Below are positions 56,441 through 64,000 of a stretch of 64,000 bases of DNA, piece by piece. The first letter of the stretch is position 1; every line of letters begins with the position of its first letter. The stretch lies in the NCBI RefSeq assembly GCF_024713945.1, contig NC_134684.1, positions 3,603,001 through 3,667,000 on the forward strand, given 5' to 3'. Under the pieces are notes generated by a model. That model made no database searches. It saw nothing but the letters and a program-made list of their open reading frames with translations, and was not told the DNA's origin. Source of the DNA: Dermatophagoides farinae. Lineage: Eukaryota > Arthropoda > Arachnida > Sarcoptiformes > Pyroglyphidae. Made by a program: the position numbers and the translations under genes.

Positions 56441-57499
56441 TTATGTCAATTTGAAATTTTCTTTGATAAATTCAAACAATTTTTTATAATCTTTTTTTTG
56501 GCGATTTTCAAGGATTTCAGCAATTAAATCAAAACATTCATCCAATGTTGCCTCAATGTTTAGTTTGTCACTGATATTAAGATCATGAATTTTTTTACAT
56601 ACATTTCGTATTGAATCGCTATTTGTTTGAATTCGTGATAGAATTTTATTCTTTTCTGCAAACATTTTTTTGATAATTTTTTCTGTCGATGATATTTGAA
56701 GATAAATGTCGATTTCTTGTTTCTGTAGAATGTCATATTGGTTCATTAGATTCATCAGACTTTTTTGCATATAACATTCATTCTCTGTCAACAAATCAAT
56801 GGATTTCAGATCACAATTGAGTGTTTGTAATTGAAAGCTATCTTCGATTTTCTTCATTTGACCATCATTGATCGATGTAGTGATGGATTTTTTTGGCTCA
56901 ATGTTTCCATTCAAATTCAAAACAAAATTATTTGTAGCCACATTCATTTTGTTCATGTTTTGTTTTTTATACTTATTTTTTATGATACCATTTTGTGATT
57001 GTTTCACCATTAATCGATTACAAACGGTATTCGCATTTTGTGATTGAAAGGTGACCTTTTTCGATTCTATGGTTTGAAATTCATCATCAATTGAATAATA
57101 TGGAACGCATTTGATAATAAAATACATACCAGTTTTAAGCGATGATGACATGTCCATATTGTCGTTACTCGATTGAGCGAATGATGATTGTAGATCTACA
57201 AGTGAATCTTTATCATTACCAAACAACATGCTTTCCATTTGTTCGATGGTCACATTGCTTTTTTCCAATTGTTTTTTAATCAATGGGCAACGTTGAACAC
57301 TTCGATGATGGGTATACATGTTTTTTGTATTACCAAAACCATCACAACCTGGTGTTGGACATTGTTTCAAATGATTTTGATGTTGTAATTCAATAAAACG
57401 AAGACTTAAAGGACAACCGGAAAGGCTACGATGTGTAGAGAATAGACCAGATATATGTCCACTTCCATCACATCCTTGCATTGGACATTGATTGTCCAT
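56441..57499 (-). CDS. MYT1-type CCHHC zinc-finger protein, two fingers
   Basis: Complement(56441..57066, 57130..57499), 331 residues, starting at [12 protein letters not shown] (57499). Two MYT1-type fingers stand at the very N terminus: [26 protein letters not shown] (5-30) and [26 protein letters not shown] (47-72). After a polar linker, a coiled coil (about 215-275) and a C-terminal block ([29 protein letters not shown]) resemble the end of MYT1/MYT1L/ST18. The 63-base intron (GTATGT...CATAG, 57067-57129) is in frame, so an unspliced 352-residue form is also open; I prefer splicing because the insert is hydrophobic and unlike its surroundings. MYT1 proteins are neural repressors recruiting SIN3/HDAC. 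Vertebrate members have six or seven fingers. Confidence 0.75.
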   Translation of the reverse strand: MDNQCPMQGCDGSGHISGLFSTHRSLSGCPLSLRFIELQHQNHLKQCPTPGCDGFGNTKNMYTHHRSVQRCPLIKKQLEKSNVTIEQMESMLFGNDKDSLVDLQSSFAQSSNDNMDMSSSLKTGMYFIIKCVPYYSIDDEFQTIESKKVTFQSQNANTVCNRLMVKQSQNGIIKNKYKKQNMNKMNVATNNFVLNLNGNIEPKKSITTSINDGQMKKIEDSFQLQTLNCDLKSIDLLTENECYMQKSLMNLMNQYDILQKQEIDIYLQISSTEKIIKKMFAEKNKILSRIQTNSDSIRNVCKKIHDLNISDKLNIEATLDECFDLIAEILENRQKKDYKKLFEFIKENFKLT

Positions 57500-58245
57500 T
57501 GTGATTATGTTTATTTGGATAAAATGTAAAAACAATTGCTAAACTGTTGGTCGTGGAACAAAGTGGTGGTGGCCATATAAATATAAATAGCTCTAAAATA
57601 AAATAAAAAAAATCCTGCAACACAATGATAATCACAGGACACAATTTACATTTCTTTGAATAATTACTATATATGGTTAAAACAATTTGATAGCAATACG
57701 AAATATGAATAAAATCAAAAAGATTGTATTGAAATTAATTGTTTTTTTTTTTTGGTGGTGAGTAGTCGGACCTGAACCAAATACGACTAATGAGAAAATG
57801 GAAGAAATAAAACAAAATTTTGATTCATATCAAAAAGAATCTATCTTTATGGTGATTATCATCAAAAAAAAAAAAAAATTTTTGTACAGTAAAAAATATA
57901 AGGAATTTGTTTTTTGTTGTTTAAAAGTTTGATGATTAGATGTGTAATATGATTGTTACCGACAAAAATTTTTATTCACACACATTCAACAGAGAAAATG
58001 ATAGAAATGAACAAATAAAAAAAAATCCAAATTCCGTTCTTTATGAACATTGATACATTCTACCTTTGTGTGTGTGTATTTATAATGTGCTTGCTGCTTT
58101 GCAGCACACAATGAGTGGAGAATTTGTAAGCGAAAACAAAAATTAGCGGTTTTTTTTAGTCGACAAAACAAGTATAATATCATCGAAATATCATTCGTGT
58201 AGCCATTGAATTCGATACAATTATTATCAATTGTCATCATACATC
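57500..58245. promoter_or_regulatory. Divergent region MYT1-type gene / POLR2C
   Basis: 746 AT-rich bases between divergent starts, with A/T runs, a small (GT)n at about 58066-58076 and no coding features. Both promoters should be here; I see no clear motif. Confidence 0.35.
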
Positions 58246-59153
58246 ATGCCATATGCCAATCAATCTTCAGTTTATATTCCTGAAAATGGAATCCTTGAAG
58301 ATAGTTTTAAATTTCAAATTTATGAAACCGATCTATCTGTGGCCAATGCATTACGGCGAATTTTCATTTCTGAAGTTCCAACATTAGCCATTGATTGGGT
58401 TCAATTGGAATCAAATTCAAGTGTTTTGAATGATGAATTTATTGCTCATCGTTTGGGTAAATTCAAAATGATTTCGTTTGAAAAGAGGGCTAATTTTTTG
58501 TTTCATCTGTATTCATAGGTTTAATACCACTCACTTGTGAGGATGTTGTCGATAAAATTCAGTATTCAAGAGAATGTACATGTACGGATTTTTGTAGCAA
58601 TTGTTCAGTTGAATTCGTATTGCATGTTCGTTGTGATACGGAAGAAACTCGAGCAGTAACAACGGCCGATTTAAAATCCAACGATCCACGTGTTGTGCCC
58701 GTTTCATCAAGAAGTCAGACAAATGAAGAATACGGTGAACCGGAAGGTGATGAAATATTAATTGTTAAATTACGTCGTGGTCAAGAGCTAAAAATTCGAG
58801 CCTATGCACGTAAAGGTTTCGGAAAAGAGCATGCAAAATGGAATCCAACTTGTGGTGTTGCATTCGAATATGATCCGGATAATGCTTTTCGTCATACTAC
58901 ATTTCCAAAACCAGAAGAATGGCCACGTAGTGAATTTAGCGAATTTCCAGATGATGATCCACGATATGAAGCTGAATATATTCGCGATGGAAAACCAACA
59001 AGATTTTATTTCCATGTTGAATCAACCGGAGCATTGAAACCTACTACATTGGTTAAATCTGGTTTAAAAGTATTGAAAAATAAATTATCCGATCTATTGA
59101 CACATCTTTCACATGAAGTAAACAATGATGGTCTTACTATCACACAAGATTAA
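58246..59153 (+). CDS. POLR2C: RNA polymerase II subunit RPB3
   Basis: Join(58246..58456, 58519..59153), 281 residues (human 275). [11 protein letters not shown] matches human MPYANQPTVRI exactly at the start, which fixes the ATG. The alpha-like dimerisation motif is intact: [50 protein letters not shown] zinc loop, [10 protein letters not shown], follows, then [42 protein letters not shown]3 pairs with RPB11 as the assembly platform of Pol II. The stop codon is embedded in TAATAAATAATAAA, giving two poly(A) signals at once. The neighbouring zinc-finger gene ends only 33 bases away on the other strand. Confidence 0.95.
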
Positions 59154-59172
59154 TAAATAATAAATTTTTATT
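59152..59172. terminator. Overlapping poly(A) signals of POLR2C (+) and the zinc-finger gene (-)
   Basis: Plus strand: AATAAA at 59152-59157 (sharing two bases with the stop codon) and at 59159-59164. Minus strand: AATAAA at 59172-59167, right after the zinc-finger gene stop. All signals fit in 21 bases, so the two transcripts must overlap. Confidence 0.65.
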
Positions 59173-59186
59173 CATTCAAAAAAAAT

Positions 59187-60195
59187 TCATTTCTGATATT
59201 CCATTAAAGATTGATTAATTTTTTGTAACAAAATTTTTCCTTGTTCAAATTGTCTATCCGATAGAATTTGAATGTTTAAAGGTCGTTTATATTTTATTTG
59301 AGATTCAAGGTTGTGGACTCGTTTTGTTTCTTGTGGATATAATCGCTGTACGTAATTAATGTTCATTTTGTGTTTGATACCAAAATGACTGGCAACCATT
59401 CCTGGATGGAATTTTTTTTGCTGAAAATATCCACGATCTGGATGATCTTTTTCATAATTAAGTAATGCTTTATCAATTTTTTCATGTTTCAATCGTCCAT
59501 CATTAATTTGATTAATAAAATCGATTGAGTATAAAGTTTTCTGGTGATAAAAAAAAGAATATTTTAAAAATGAATTCAACACAATAATATAACATAATGA
59601 TAAATGTGTAATGGATACGAACAAAAAAGTTTTCTTTGTGGTCAAAAGAAATTATATGCCAAAAAATGTATTTAGGTGCATAGAACAGATCGCATAGATT
59701 ACATTTATATTCAACCATTTTGTTCTCATTGTCTCTATATTCTTCAATCTGATCGATGCCAACAATCGGTTTGATTCGTGTACGACGCAATAATTGACAC
59801 ATATCTTCATGAACATTAGTAATATGTGCCTTGACACTGTTCCAATTCGATAATTTTATGTCACAAATCTAAATGGTAAAAAAAAATCATTTCCACTGTT
59901 AAAAGCAATCATAACATCGACATTGATACATTACTAACCACACAGACAAGATGACGATATCCTTTTTCATCGACATTAGTACGAATACCATTATGAAGAT
60001 CATGAATGACATATTCATTTTTCTTTGAATCATGTATATTATGTATAAAATCTTTATCTCGTTCCCAATCTTGATTGAATGTTGAGAAAATTAGAAAAAT
60101 TAAATTGACAATTAAATCTAAAACTTACCAATTTCTTCAATTTTATTGGGTAAAATACGAAATTGTAAGTAATCATCATTGAAAACAAAAGACAT
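59187..60195 (-). CDS. Two-zinc-finger protein, family not recognised
   Basis: Complement(59187..59540, 59623..59868, 59939..60069, 60129..60195), 265 residues; every exon joins in phase. The start is MSFVFNDDYLQFRILPNKIEEI. Two C2H2 fingers are visible: HLVCVICDIKLSNWNSVKAHITNVH (C-x2-C, then two His) and YKCNLCDLFYAPKYIFWHIISFDH, whose C-x2-C-x12-H-x5-H spacing recalls matrin/U1C-type RNA-binding fingers. The remainder is basic, with QQKKFHPGMVASHFGIKHKMNINYVQRLYP. An RNA- or splicing-related role is possible but only inferred. The acceptor of exon 2 (AATCAAG) and the donor GTTCGT of exon 3 are weak, so exon borders are less sure than the fingers. Its 3' end overlaps that of POLR2C. Confidence 0.65.
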
Positions 60196-60480
60196 ATTTT
60201 ATTACAAATTGAAATATTATGAAAGATCAAAATAAGAATTTGGAAAAAAAAACATACAATCGGTTTGATTTGAGACAGAGATTTTTTTGTTTGTTTGTTT
60301 GATGGCTCAACAGAGTAAAAATAGTCGATTTAAGAATGAGAAAAATTTTTAATTTTTTTTTACCCATCTGCTGCTACGTTTGAAATCAATCAATCAATCA
60401 ATAATACATCAATTAGAGAGTGATGGATAAACGAAATAAAATGAAGAAATGAATTGATTAGCAATATGGATGATTTTTTT

Positions 60481-62025
60481 TTAAAATTCAGATGGTGGCA
60501 TAAAATAGGTTGCATTCTCAATGGTCTTTTTGGCCATCTTACGATTGACCGAAACATTTGGTAATGATAATGTGATTGAAGCCAATGTGCTCATCGAAAC
60601 CAATGCTGTATCGAGTAGTGTTGAAGCAGCTGCCATTGGACAATAACGAATTTCACTATTATATTTAATACCACGTTGAATATAGCTACTGATGGTCATC
60701 AAAGAATCACCAAGTATACTTAGATATGATTGAGCATCAATCAATTCAGTGCCGATATAATGTTTTTCACCTTCAATTGATGATGTTTCTGTATTGATGA
60801 AATTCTCACCATACGTTTTATCCAATGTTTTCGTTATAGGCAATGTAAGACTACCAAGAACAATTTCTGGTTTCAGATCTTCATCATCATAATCATAAAT
60901 GGCACCCATATTAAAACCGATACCATATTTAGTCATTAATTGTGCTTTTCGAATCCATTTATCTTTTTCCATTTTTGGTAACGTATGCCAAATGCCGCCC
61001 ATTTTTTTCGATAAATTACAGAAATCCAATTCCGGATAATTGGATTGTATATGGCTTCGATTCTCTTTACACCAAAGTACATATGCAGATACTGCTGGTT
61101 TCTTTACTGTTTTAATAGTCTCTTCATTATTATTATTATTATGATGATTTTCCGTTTGTTGTTGTTTGATATTAGCTGAATCTAATTGTTTTTGTCGTAA
61201 TTCATCTTTCAGTTGTTGCTGTTGTTGCATTTGAAGTCGTGCACGATTAGCCTGATTAATTCGACGTTGTTCCTGTATGGATCGAGGTAAAATCTGTCTG
61301 GATGCTATGATTGTATTGATCTTAGGTGTAGAAGTTGTAAATGATTTATGATTTAATAATCTATCCTGATTCATCGTTGTTTTATCCGATATGGGTGAAA
61401 GTGTACTTTTAAATAATGTTTGTTGTTGTTGTTGTTGTTGCTGTGGCAATGATTGTTGTTGATTTGCTATAATTCTTACGACAGGAGATTGATTATCTTT
61501 CGATTGAATATGAATGTTGTGTTGAATAGGAGATTTTGTCTTTTCTTCCGGTTCATTTGGCTTAATTCGTTTGACATCAGCTGTTGAAAAGGTATTTTCA
61601 TGAGGACGTTTTATTGAATCATTATTTACTCGGAAAATCAATGATCCAATTGTTGGTGATGATTTTGCCGCTGATATTACATTTGGTCTAATCTGGATAG
61701 GTGTAGTGGTGGTGGTAGTAATGATAGCTTGATTATTGGTTATTGGAATCGGTTCAGCAACAACGGTAATCTTTGATGGTTGCACTAGCTGTTGATTATG
61801 ATTGGATAGATTCAATTTCAGCCGTATATTATTTGGTGCAACATTTTTAATGATATTATCGTTGGATAAAGTTGTATTCAAATCATTACCAATGATTGAT
61901 ATTTTGCCTGGTTTTGGTCCACTTTGTCTTGGACTTTTACCAATTGTTTCGGTTTCCATTTCCAAAAGTTTGGCACTTTTTTTCAACACTCTTCCCGAAC
62001 GTGAAATAGCTGGTGTTGTTTCCAT
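60481..62025 (-). CDS. HMGXB4: HMG-box protein HMGXB4 (HMG2L1)
   Basis: 514 residues, single exon from METTPAISRSGRVLKKSAKL; the frame is open two codons upstream but has no ATG there. A long low-complexity N terminus carries Gln runs (CAA)n and basic nuclear stretches. The HMG box (about 304-362) reads KKPAVSAYVLWCKENRSHIQSNYPELDFCNLSKKMGGIWHTLPKMEKDKWIRKAQ, close to human SAYQVFCKEYRVTIVADHPGIDFGELSKKLAEVWKQLP. The C-terminal domain, LIDAQSYLSILGDSLMTISSYIQ and LLDTALVSMSTLASITLSLPN...TIENATYFMP, matches the human C terminus, which makes the identification firm. HMGXB4 regulates Wnt-responsive and smooth-muscle genes; in Drosophila a relative acts with NURF. Head-to-head with NDUFB7. Confidence 0.9.
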   Translation of the reverse strand: METTPAISRSGRVLKKSAKLLEMETETIGKSPRQSGPKPGKISIIGNDLNTTLSNDNIIKNVAPNNIRLKLNLSNHNQQLVQPSKITVVAEPIPITNNQAIITTTTTTPIQIRPNVISAAKSSPTIGSLIFRVNNDSIKRPHENTFSTADVKRIKPNEPEEKTKSPIQHNIHIQSKDNQSPVVRIIANQQQSLPQQQQQQQQTLFKSTLSPISDKTTMNQDRLLNHKSFTTSTPKINTIIASRQILPRSIQEQRRINQANRARLQMQQQQQLKDELRQKQLDSANIKQQQTENHHNNNNNEETIKTVKKPAVSAYVLWCKENRSHIQSNYPELDFCNLSKKMGGIWHTLPKMEKDKWIRKAQLMTKYGIGFNMGAIYDYDDEDLKPEIVLGSLTLPITKTLDKTYGENFINTETSSIEGEKHYIGTELIDAQSYLSILGDSLMTISSYIQRGIKYNSEIRYCPMAAASTLLDTALVSMSTLASITLSLPNVSVNRKMAKKTIENATYFMPPSEF

Positions 62026-62280
62026 TTTCAAATCGTTTTATCAAATTTTATTTATTCCGATGTTTTGACAACGAAATAATAATGTGGTTATATTTTTGCA
62101 CAGCAGGCGCTCATTCATTAATTGTTGTAGTGATATCACGTGATGATCATCGATAGTTGATCAATCGATTGTTATAAAGTGTTGTGACTTTGTTGACTTT
62201 TTTTTTGTTATAGTATTCAGGCTGATTCGTTTCCACATTTGTTAACCGGGTACGAATTGAATCAAGAAAAAAAAACCACA
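62026..62280. promoter_or_regulatory. Divergent promoter region HMGXB4 / NDUFB7
   Basis: 255 bases. A dense cluster of palindromic words lies at 62131-62175: GATATCACGTGAT (E-box core CACGTG), TGATCA twice and ATCGAT/AATCGATT. The 11-base TATCACGTGAT (62134-62144) also occurs upstream of KTI12. Confidence 0.55.
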
Positions 62281-62741
62281 ATGGGAAATATTGGATTGAC
62301 AAAAGATCATATGAGTTTGGAAAAATATACGTTTCCATATCTACGCAAAGATAATTATCCATCGGATCGTGTTGAATCACCATACGATCCATTAGAAGGA
62401 TTTCCAAATGGCCGTAAAACTCGAGGTAAGGTTACAGTATTTTATATAATCATCATCATTTTTGAATAATTTTTGTTTTGTTTTATTTTCAAGTCATGAT
62501 CGCCACCCAAGAAGAAATGGATTCAGCAAAAGTGCATCCAAAATATCGTGATTATTGTGCACATAAATATATTGAATATCAAGCTTGTTTGAAAAATAAT
62601 CGTCCATTTTATTGGCGATGTAAACATGAACGTCATGAATATGCGGAATGTGAATTTGAAGATGCCGTTATACGAATGAAAGAATGGGAAAGAGAACGTC
62701 GTCTTAAGGAACGGGAAAAAAGACAAGCAAGAAATCTTTGA
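62281..62741 (+). CDS. NDUFB7: NADH dehydrogenase (complex I) subunit NDUFB7
   Basis: Join(62281..62425, 62494..62741), 130 residues (human 137). MGNIG offers an N-myristoylation glycine, as known for this subunit. MIATQEEMDSAKVHPKYRDYCAHKYIEYQAC and CKHERHEYAEC form the twin CX9C motif of intermembrane-space proteins folded by MIA40, and VIRMKEWERERRLKEREKRQ matches the charged C-terminal helix. It is an accessory subunit on the intermembrane-space face of the complex I membrane arm. The exon junction, G|TC before ATGATCGCC, is phase 1. Confidence 0.95.
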
Positions 62742-63315
62742 AACAAATTGAAATTGGATCATTAATCAAATTATTGAATTTTGAATGTATGTGTGTAGTG
62801 TAAAAGAATTTTACTTGTAATAAACAAAAATTAAAAAAAAAACAAATTGTATTTGTAATTGAATTGAAATAAAATTAAAATTAAATCCAGAAACAAGACG
62901 AAGAAATTCTAATGAGAAAAGTTTTTTCAGAAAAATATTTTCTAGAAAAATTTCTCATTCTCATAATTTGAAGCTAGTGTTTTTCACGAAATAAAATATC
63001 GATCGAAATTGAATTTTCAAATGGAATGATTGATCTTATCATCAACATCATCATCATTTCATTTATGTTGCTACGCGTGTAACGTAATGCAAAACGGTAT
63101 GTGTAAAATATACAATTTCAAATACAACCAAACAAACAAACATCAGACAAACATCGCTCTATGTGGTAACAAGTTGTATTAAAATCAAGGACAACGGGGA
63201 TTTCACTTATTGCCACTGGCGTTTTGATTAATCAATGGTTATATTGAACATTCGTATACGTTTTTAACATTGTATCCAATATTTTTTTTTTGTCGCTATT
63301 TGAAAATCAAACAAT
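62742..63315. other. Intergenic region before OXCT1
   Basis: 574 AT-rich bases with the NDUFB7 3' end and the OXCT1 promoter. A CG-containing patch, CTACGCGTGTAACG (about 63071-63084), is the only departure from AT richness. No gene seen. Confidence 0.45.
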
Positions 63316-64000
63316 ATGACTGGTCAATTTCGATTGTTGACAATAAAAACATCGATTATTAGATCGTTTTCATTTCGATCGTATTCGAAAAGTCAACAAC
63401 AATTTTCTAAAATTGTTTCCAATGCCGAAGAAGCTGTCAAAAATATTCCCGATGGTTCACGATTAATGGTCGGTGGTTTTGGCCTATGTGGTATACCGGA
63501 AAACAGTATTCGTGCTTTGGCCAAATTGAATAAACAACGATTGACTGTCATATCGAACAATGGTGGTATTGATGATAAAGGTTTAGGTCAATTATTACTA
63601 AATAAACAATTGAAACGTATTATCGGTTCGTATGTTGGTGAAAATCGAGAATTAGAACGACAATATCTGAATGGTGAAGTGGAAATTGAATTCGTACCAC
63701 AAGGTACGCTTGCCGAACGAATACGAGCACGAGCGGCTGGAATTCCTGCATTTTTCACGCCAACTGGCCATAATACACAGATTCATCTGGGCGGTGTTCC
63801 CATACGTTATAATCCGGATAAAACGGTGGCCGAATTAAGTCGACCGAAAGAGGAAAGAATTTTCAATGGGAAACCATTCATAATGGAAGAAGCATTGACA
63901 GCCGATTATGCATTGATTAAGGCATGGAAAGCTGATCATGAGGGAAATGTTGTTTTTCGTAAGACAACTGCCAACTTTAATATTCCAATGTGTAAAGCAG
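63316..64000 (+). CDS. OXCT1: Succinyl-CoA:3-ketoacid CoA transferase (SCOT), 3' partial
   Basis: The frame from the ATG at 63316 is open to the window edge (228 residues, no stop). A basic N terminus ([26 protein letters not shown]) is a typical mitochondrial presequence. Subunit A of the CoA-transferase fold follows: [90 protein letters not shown] and [39 protein letters not shown] transfers CoA from succinyl-CoA to acetoacetate in ketone-body use. The catalytic glutamate in subunit B lies beyond the window. Confidence 0.93.
   Translation, partial: MTGQFRLLTIKTSIIRSFSFRSYSKSQQQFSKIVSNAEEAVKNIPDGSRLMVGGFGLCGIPENSIRALAKLNKQRLTVISNNGGIDDKGLGQLLLNKQLKRIIGSYVGENRELERQYLNGEVEIEFVPQGTLAERIRARAAGIPAFFTPTGHNTQIHLGGVPIRYNPDKTVAELSRPKEERIFNGKPFIMEEALTADYALIKAWKADHEGNVVFRKTTANFNIPMCKA

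Noticed and set aside
1-64000. tRNA, rRNA, CRISPR arrays, prokaryotic operons
   Set aside because: I saw no tRNA B-box in a cloverleaf context, no rRNA-like block and no spaced direct repeats; short tandem repeats here are ordinary microsatellites.

Overview
This is an AT-rich, intron-bearing eukaryotic nuclear window. It carries about 28 protein-coding genes on both strands and no prokaryotic features. Introns are very short (most 53-100 bases, GT-AG). Trinucleotide (GAT/ATC)n and CA/GT repeats are everywhere and surface in proteins as poly-Asp and poly-Asn runs. Gene content is animal: a Domeless/gp130-type cytokine receptor, a LAP-type leucine-rich-repeat protein, Rab3, ADAR, EOGT and a MYT1-type protein. 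Compact genes, short introns and arthropod-like sequences suggest a small arthropod, most likely an acariform mite such as a dust mite. That last step is inference.

Layout. Bases 1-9028 hold a gene tail, codanin-1, RFWD3, the APC/C subunit APC15, a WD40-less RFWD3-like RING protein and DNTTIP1. Bases 9029-39447 are gene-poor and rich in microsatellites. They hold TP53INP, a PDZ-less LAP protein, the cytokine receptor and Rab3, with a compact SIVA-TMEM147-KMT5A island at 29.9-32.9 kb. DDX1 lies at 39.4-41.75 kb. A 3.4-kb insert with terminal inverted repeats occupies 41953-45389. Bases 45522-64000 are a dense, mostly strand-alternating run: a secreted orphan, a HORMA protein, KTI12, MTPAP, an AGPAT-type acyltransferase, ADAR, EOGT, a MYT1-type protein, RPB3, a two-zinc-finger orphan, HMGXB4, NDUFB7 and the start of OXCT1.

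How the genes fit together. There is no operon or single pathway. Many genes form head-to-head pairs sharing 220-750 bases of promoter, or tail-to-tail pairs with 20-180 bases between stop codons. In the tightest pairs the poly(A) signals touch the stop codon or lie inside the neighbour's transcript. Chromatin and cell-cycle genes (codanin-1, APC15, DNTTIP1, KMT5A, HMGXB4), RNA genes (DDX1, KTI12, MTPAP, ADAR, RPB3) and mitochondrial genes (NDUFB7, OXCT1, MTPAP) recur in the compact parts. Signalling genes sit in long non-coding flanks.

Most worth a second look: the RFWD3/RFWD3-like pair around APC15; the 3.4-kb terminal-inverted-repeat element with a foldback right end; the gp130-like receptor with an N-terminal Ig-like domain; the DDX1 motif changes; and promoter palindromes, including an 11-base E-box shared by two promoters. 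I found no tRNA, rRNA or CRISPR by eye. Exon joins are my reading of splice sites and phases, not transcript data.
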